A stretch of DNA of 34,486 nucleotides, taken from the NCBI GenBank assembly GCA_030615265.1, contig JAUWZP010000011.1:1-34486 (forward strand), read 5' to 3'. The notes beneath the pieces were generated by a model. That model was given only the letters and a program-made list of their open reading frames with translations, searched no databases and was not told the DNA's origin. The DNA is from Candidatus Bathyarchaeota archaeon (GTDB lineage Archaea; Thermoproteota; Bathyarchaeia; Bathyarchaeales; Bathyarchaeaceae). A program made the position numbers and the translations under genes. Shown piece by piece: positions 30,937 to 34,486 of the stretch. The first letter of the stretch is position 1; the number at the start of each line of letters is the position of its first letter.

Positions 30937-31231
30937 TTGTCCAAGCAATCATGTCTTTAATGTAATACTTCTGCAAAAGCGCAAAGATGAGAACAGGAAC
31001 GATCATAACCAATATGGATGCAGTTGACAAAAGATCCCATGGTACATAGCGTTCTCCATTCATATACAGAATGTGTTGCGTAGCCAACAGTTTGTCAGAA
31101 GAAAAAATGAGGATTAGAGCAAAGAAGTAATCGTTCCAAACCCACATAAACTGCAAAACGGCGACTGAGGCTAAGGCGGGGAGAGCCATTGGGCGCACTA
31201 TTTTATAGAATATTTCAGTCCGAAGCGCCTC
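30926..31231 (-). pseudogene. MalG-type ABC permease remnant (C-terminal third only)
   Basis: The frame gives EALRTEIFYKIVRPMALPAL, the second half of the permease EAA loop, followed by LQFMWVWNDYFFALILI and a final helix ending LQKYYIKDMIAWTIKG. This is the last 95-100 residues of a MalG-family inner-membrane protein of about 280 residues. The first four helices and the EAA-loop start are absent. The frame upstream continues as unrelated sequence (about 31232-31300) into malK. It differs clearly from the intact MalG at 32414, so it is not a recent tandem copy. A GTG at 31198 could start a 90-residue peptide, but it could not work as a permease alone. Confidence 0.65.
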
Positions 31232-31299
31232 TTCACTCTCATGAGCTCGTTTTCCACGATCTTTTTGGTTGTGTTTTAAGTCAATGAAGTTGCGTCTGG

Positions 31300-32400
31300 T
31301 TAGACTATGGCTTTTTCTGTTTTCTTGTCAAACAAATGAATCTTAAGGGGGTCAAAGACCACTTCTATTTCGTCACCAATTCTTGCCTGTATTATACCTG
31401 GAAATCTCGCTTGAAATCGATCGGCACCGCAAAGAAGGTGGACATACGTGTCTGACCCTAAGATCTCTGTGGCATAGACGGTTGCTTTGATCACACTCGT
31501 GGGAAGAGCATCTGGTACGAGATGGCGGTCATGAATATCTTCGGGTCTTATGCCAAGAACAACTTCATGGCCTATGTAGCCTTTCGCTATCTCCTTTAAC
31601 TCGTCGGGAACGGCTGTGCGAAAACCTTCTGCTTCTAAGAAAAGTTTGGTTTTGTCTTCAGTGATGCTACAGTCTATGAGGTTCATAGGAGGGGCTCCAA
31701 TGAAACCAGCAACAAAAGTATCCGTGGGATGATGGTAGATATCTTGTGGAGGACCTAATTGGCGTATACGTCCGTCGTTCATCACCGCAATTCTGTCGCC
31801 TAATATCATGGCTTCAGCTTGGTCGTGGGTAACATAAATGGAGGTTACACCTAATTCTTCGTGTAATTTTCTTAATTCTACCCTTGTTTGCACTCTCAAC
31901 TTTGCATCTAGGTTGCTTAGCGGCTCGTCGAATAGAAACACCTTTGGCTCCCTTACGATGGCTCTGCCTACAGCAACTCTTTGCTTTTGACCTCCTGAGA
32001 GCTCCTTGGGCTTCCTTTTCAATAGCTCTCCTATGTCAAGCATGTCGGCAATTTCCTTTACCCTCTTTTCCCTCTCTTGTTTGGGCATCTTTTTCATTTT
32101 TAATGGAAAGGCCATGTTGTCAAAAACCGTCATGTGAGGGTACAACGCGTAACTTTGGAAAACCATGGCTGTGTCCCTAGATACTGGCTCTAGATCGTTA
32201 ACGAGGGTGTCTCCAATGTAGATGCTTCCACTTGTCAAGGTTTCTAAACCTGCAATAAGCCTTAGTGTAGTGGTTTTTCCACATCCGGATGGTCCGAGAA
32301 AAACCACGAACTCTCCATCTTTGACCTCCATACTAACATTATCGACCGCTACAACGTCTCCAAATTTTTTAGTTATATTTTCTAGGAGGACTTTCGCCAT
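31300..32400 (-). CDS. malK: Sugar ABC transporter ATPase (MalK/UgpC family)
   Basis: The 366-residue ATPase has Walker A GPSGCGKTT (36-44), Q-loop Q82, signature LSGGQKQR (134-141), Walker B ending FDEP with E159, D-loop SNLD and H192 in YVTHD. The C-terminal regulatory OB domain (about 235-366) has the motif VLGIRPEDIHD seen in MalK/UgpC. It powers uptake through the two permeases encoded upstream. ATG 32400 has GAGGGA 7 nt before it, and the preceding permease stops 13 nt away, so it is the last intact gene of the operon. The symbol names the family; the sugar may be trehalose, maltose or a related disaccharide. Confidence 0.9.
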   Translation of the reverse strand: MAKVLLENITKKFGDVVAVDNVSMEVKDGEFVVFLGPSGCGKTTTLRLIAGLETLTSGSIYIGDTLVNDLEPVSRDTAMVFQSYALYPHMTVFDNMAFPLKMKKMPKQEREKRVKEIADMLDIGELLKRKPKELSGGQKQRVAVGRAIVREPKVFLFDEPLSNLDAKLRVQTRVELRKLHEELGVTSIYVTHDQAEAMILGDRIAVMNDGRIRQLGPPQDIYHHPTDTFVAGFIGAPPMNLIDCSITEDKTKLFLEAEGFRTAVPDELKEIAKGYIGHEVVLGIRPEDIHDRHLVPDALPTSVIKATVYATEILGSDTYVHLLCGADRFQARFPGIIQARIGDEIEVVFDPLKIHLFDKKTEKAIV

Positions 32401-32413
32401 GTACTAATCCCTC

Positions 32414-33307
32414 TTACTTCAAACCCGTCAATGCGATGCCCTTGATGAAGTACTTTTGAAAGATGATAAAGACTATGAGTGTTGGGAGCGCGTTGAACAT
32501 GGACCCAGCTAACACTATGTTGTAACGTTCAAAGTACGTCTCTCTACCAATCCAAGTTATACCTAGAGGTAGAGTCCACATGTCCATGTCGGACATGTAG
32601 AGGAGTGGCCCCATGAAGTTGTTCCATTGACCCATAAAAGTGTAGATTGCTAGGGCGGCCAATGCGGGTCTTGTCAGTGGAAGCATTATTCTCCAAAATA
32701 TCCCGAATAGGGAGCAACCGTCCATTCGTGCCGCATCAAACAGATCTTCAGGAATAGTTTGGTAAAACTGTCTCATCAAAAAGATGTTGAAAACGCTGGC
32801 CAAGGCAGGTATTATTAAGACGTAATAGGTGTCCAACCACCCTAGCCTAGCATAGATTATGTACCCTGGAATCATCGTCACGGCCCCTGGAATCATCATA
32901 GTGCCCAAAAGCAGCATGAAGAACTTGTCACGACCTGGGAATTTAAGTCTGGCGAAGGCATAACCCGCCAGAGAGGCAAAGAATAGATTGCCGATTGTTA
33001 CGGATACCGCGACAAAAACAGAGTTGAAAATCCATCTTAGAAAATGCATTGCCCTCCATATTTCCGCGTAGTTATCTAGCAGAGTACTCCATTCACCGGT
33101 GATGAACTTTGAGGGCAGGAACGTCGGTGGATACGCGCGCACTTCGCTGGTAGTCATAAATGAACCTAAAATTGAGTAGACGAACGGGGTGAAGTACACG
33201 AAGGCTACAGCTATAAGTATAATGTATATAAGCGGTCTCTTAATACGCTTCCATAACTCAGTCACTTTATTTCTCTTTATCTTTGTAGCAGTTCGAGGCG
33301 GGTTCAA
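32414..33307 (-). CDS. malG: Sugar ABC transporter permease (MalG-type)
   Basis: The 297-residue membrane protein has six helices. The EAA loop is DLFDAARMDGCSLFGIFWRIMLPLTRPALAA written across residues near 205-235, typical for docking to MalK. Before it come FLRWIFNSVFVA and GYAFARLKFPGRD, and the protein ends FQKYFIKGIALTGLK, as MalG-type proteins do. I place the start at TTG 33307, overlapping the MalF-type stop (TTGA) with GGGGTG 5 nt upstream; a longer frame to 33382 lies inside the other permease gene. The large first periplasmic loop (about 70 residues) fits MalG rather than MalF. Confidence 0.88.
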   Translation of the reverse strand: MNPPRTATKIKRNKVTELWKRIKRPLIYIILIAVAFVYFTPFVYSILGSFMTTSEVRAYPPTFLPSKFITGEWSTLLDNYAEIWRAMHFLRWIFNSVFVAVSVTIGNLFFASLAGYAFARLKFPGRDKFFMLLLGTMMIPGAVTMIPGYIIYARLGWLDTYYVLIIPALASVFNIFLMRQFYQTIPEDLFDAARMDGCSLFGIFWRIMLPLTRPALAALAIYTFMGQWNNFMGPLLYMSDMDMWTLPLGITWIGRETYFERYNIVLAGSMFNALPTLIVFIIFQKYFIKGIALTGLK

Positions 33308-34230
33308 TATAGCACCCCAGCTTCCTTCACGAGTTTTCTCTGCACCATCGTTGCCACAAATATTATGGCGAACAGGACCCAAGCGATGGCAGAAGCGTAT
33401 CCCATTTTAAAATCCCTAAAAGCCTTGTTCCATATGTGGTAAATCACAGTGGTTGTTGAATAGTAGTAGGGTCCCCCTCTTGTCATAACGTACACTTGGT
33501 CGAAGATTTGCAGAGTTCCGATGACGGATAAGACGACGACAAAATACGTGACGGGTTTTAATAGTGGCAGTGTGATGTATCGAAAGCGTTGCCACCTACT
33601 TGCTCTATCTATCCTAGCAGCCTCATAAAACACCTCAGGTATGGACTGTAAACCTGCCAGGAACATCACCATATAGTACCCCGAAGTGGACCAGATGTTC
33701 ATCATCATAATCGCAAGTAGGGCGTAATTAGGGTTTGGAGGTGAAGTTGCCCAGAGCCAGTTTGGACCAACTATGCCTATGAAGGAAAGGAGATAATTTA
33801 TTAATCCCTCCTTCATGTAAAGCCAGTAAAAAATTAATGAGATGACGACCGAGCTGGTTACAGCTGGAGTGAAATAAGTCGTTTTAAAGAAGGTTGCTCC
33901 TCTTATCTTCTGATTCGCCAGCAAAGCTAAGCCCATCGCAATAAGTGTTTGCGAAGGGACAACCACAATCGTGTAGAGTAGAGTGTTCCTCAGCGCGACA
34001 ATGAAGACGCGATCGTCAAGAATCTTCACGTAATTTTCTATGCCCACGAAATCCATCCTCCAAGTGAGGATTCCCCATTTGTGAAAACTCACTATAACCG
34101 AAAAAATTATGGGCCCCACCGAGAAAGCAAAGAAAATTACGAGTGGTAACGCTATAAAAGCGTAGCCCAACAAGCTTTCGCGAAGCTTCTTTCCCTTAAA
34201 AGACTCTTTGAATTTTTCGTATCTAGACAT
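33304..34230 (-). CDS. malF: Sugar ABC transporter permease (MalF-type)
   Basis: The 308-residue permease starts at ATG 34230 (MSRYEKFKESFKGKKLRE). It has six membrane helices with NTLLYTIVVVPSQTLIAMGL, the EAA loop in IPEVFYEAARIDRASRWQRFRYITLPLL and the ending helix before RKLVKEAGVLY. Family features include GLINYLLSFIG and MMNIWSTSGYYMVMFLAGLQ. It pairs with the MalG-type protein to form the channel. A longer frame upstream (to 34323) is inside the binding protein's terminator region and lacks support. Its stop overlaps the next gene by 4 nt, showing translational coupling. Confidence 0.88.
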   Translation of the reverse strand: MSRYEKFKESFKGKKLRESLLGYAFIALPLVIFFAFSVGPIIFSVIVSFHKWGILTWRMDFVGIENYVKILDDRVFIVALRNTLLYTIVVVPSQTLIAMGLALLANQKIRGATFFKTTYFTPAVTSSVVISLIFYWLYMKEGLINYLLSFIGIVGPNWLWATSPPNPNYALLAIMMMNIWSTSGYYMVMFLAGLQSIPEVFYEAARIDRASRWQRFRYITLPLLKPVTYFVVVLSVIGTLQIFDQVYVMTRGGPYYYSTTTVIYHIWNKAFRDFKMGYASAIAWVLFAIIFVATMVQRKLVKEAGVLY

Positions 34231-34243
34231 AATCAATTGGTTA

Positions 34244-34256
34244 TAAAAAAAGGGGG
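34244..34256 (-). terminator. T-run after the binding-protein gene
   Basis: On the minus strand CCCCC is followed by seven T and TATAA, about 22 nt after the binding-protein stop codon. Archaeal RNA polymerase stops at such T-runs. Partial termination here would give more binding protein than permease, a normal arrangement in ABC importer operons. Confidence 0.45.
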
Positions 34257-34277
34257 AAGATATAAGATTGTTGTATC

Positions 34278-34486
34278 TTATCCCGCGATGATTGCGTCTA
34301 TCGCTGTCTTCATGTCTGCACATGCATCGGCTGCAGTTTTCCCACCATAAAGCGCTGCATCGATTTCAGTATTGGCCGCGGCCATGATCTCTGACCCGTA
34401 GATTCCGAAGATAAAGGCGTGTGAGTCTGCATACTGCTGCATGAACGTCGCATGCTCTGGCCACATGTCAGGATGGTCAGCTAAAG
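34278..34486 (-). CDS. Extracellular sugar-binding protein, C-terminal end (5' end outside window)
   Basis: Only the last 69 residues or so are present, and the frame is open to the right edge. The ending (EIMAAANTEIDAALYGGKTA then ADACADMKTAIDAIIAG) is the usual closing helix pair of carbohydrate-binding proteins of the CUT1 class, where NTEI...AL.G is common. HPDMWPEHATFMQQYADSH precedes it. The protein would deliver sugar to the two permeases directly downstream. The signal peptide and ligand-contact residues lie outside the window, so substrate preference cannot be judged. Confidence 0.7.
   Translation of the reverse strand, partial: LADHPDMWPEHATFMQQYADSHAFIFGIYGSEIMAAANTEIDAALYGGKTAADACADMKTAIDAIIAG

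Noticed and set aside
1-34486. tRNA or rRNA genes
   Set aside because: I looked for T-arm motifs (GGTTCGAATCC-like), CCA ends and rRNA-like conserved stretches in the spacers and found none that fit a cloverleaf.

Overview
This window is archaeal. It has an archaeal ATP-dependent DNA ligase, a leaderless or short-leader gene style with TATA-like boxes 25-30 nt before start codons, an archaeosortase with a C-terminally anchored surface protein, a TreT-type trehalose synthase, a DUF5752 protein and an Lrp/AsnC regulator. The mixture fits an uncultured TACK-group archaeon, and Bathyarchaeia is my best guess. I cannot prove the taxon without a database search.

Layout. (1) 1-1078: 3' end of a large surface protein made of about 85-residue Ig-like repeats with a C-terminal membrane anchor. 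(2) 1079-4390: gene-poor accessory region. It holds a tight three-gene unit (AbrB-like protein, very basic 94-aa protein, Cas2-like ferredoxin-fold protein), two matched 14-bp perfect palindromes, other inverted repeats, and an apparent remnant of a dTMP-kinase-like gene. (3) 4432-12986: plus-strand surface/glycan block. It holds a dTDP-rhamnose-4-epimerase-like enzyme, a VapBC-type toxin-antitoxin pair, a multidomain archaeosortase, two accessory membrane proteins, a surface protein with a VPEL-type sorting tail, a DUF1616 protein and a Wzx-like flippase. (4) 13284-20210: mostly small or poorly known membrane, secreted and winged-helix proteins, two possible mini-ORFs under 40 codons, a SpoIIM-like protein and an Lrp regulator preceded by long direct repeats. 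(5) 20287-28184: housekeeping-like genes: DUF5752, DNA ligase, COG2187-type kinase, HD hydrolase, DUF457 membrane hydrolase, a type I phosphodiesterase-like protein, and a P-loop kinase followed by a PHP protein. (6) 28263-34486: trehalose/maltose-type sugar locus with TreT, a glycogen-debranching-like (alpha/alpha)6 hydrolase, a decayed MalG-type permease, and an intact ABC importer (ATPase, two permeases, end of the binding protein), all minus strand except the hydrolase.

How the genes work together. In block 3 the epimerase can supply sugar nucleotides, the flippase can move lipid-linked oligosaccharide outward, and the archaeosortase can process the VPEL-tailed protein. The two unfamiliar genes between enzyme and substrate are candidate undescribed parts of that machinery. 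In block 6 the importer would bring in a disaccharide that TreT could convert with NDP to NDP-glucose and glucose.

The most unusual items are the archaeosortase fused to a zinc ribbon, an EpsI-like ectodomain and a cytoplasmic winged-helix domain; the AbrB/basic/Cas2-like unit with its flanking palindromes; and a shared 16-nt leader whose Shine-Dalgarno can be sequestered, present in front of both the Cas2-like gene and the VapB-like gene.
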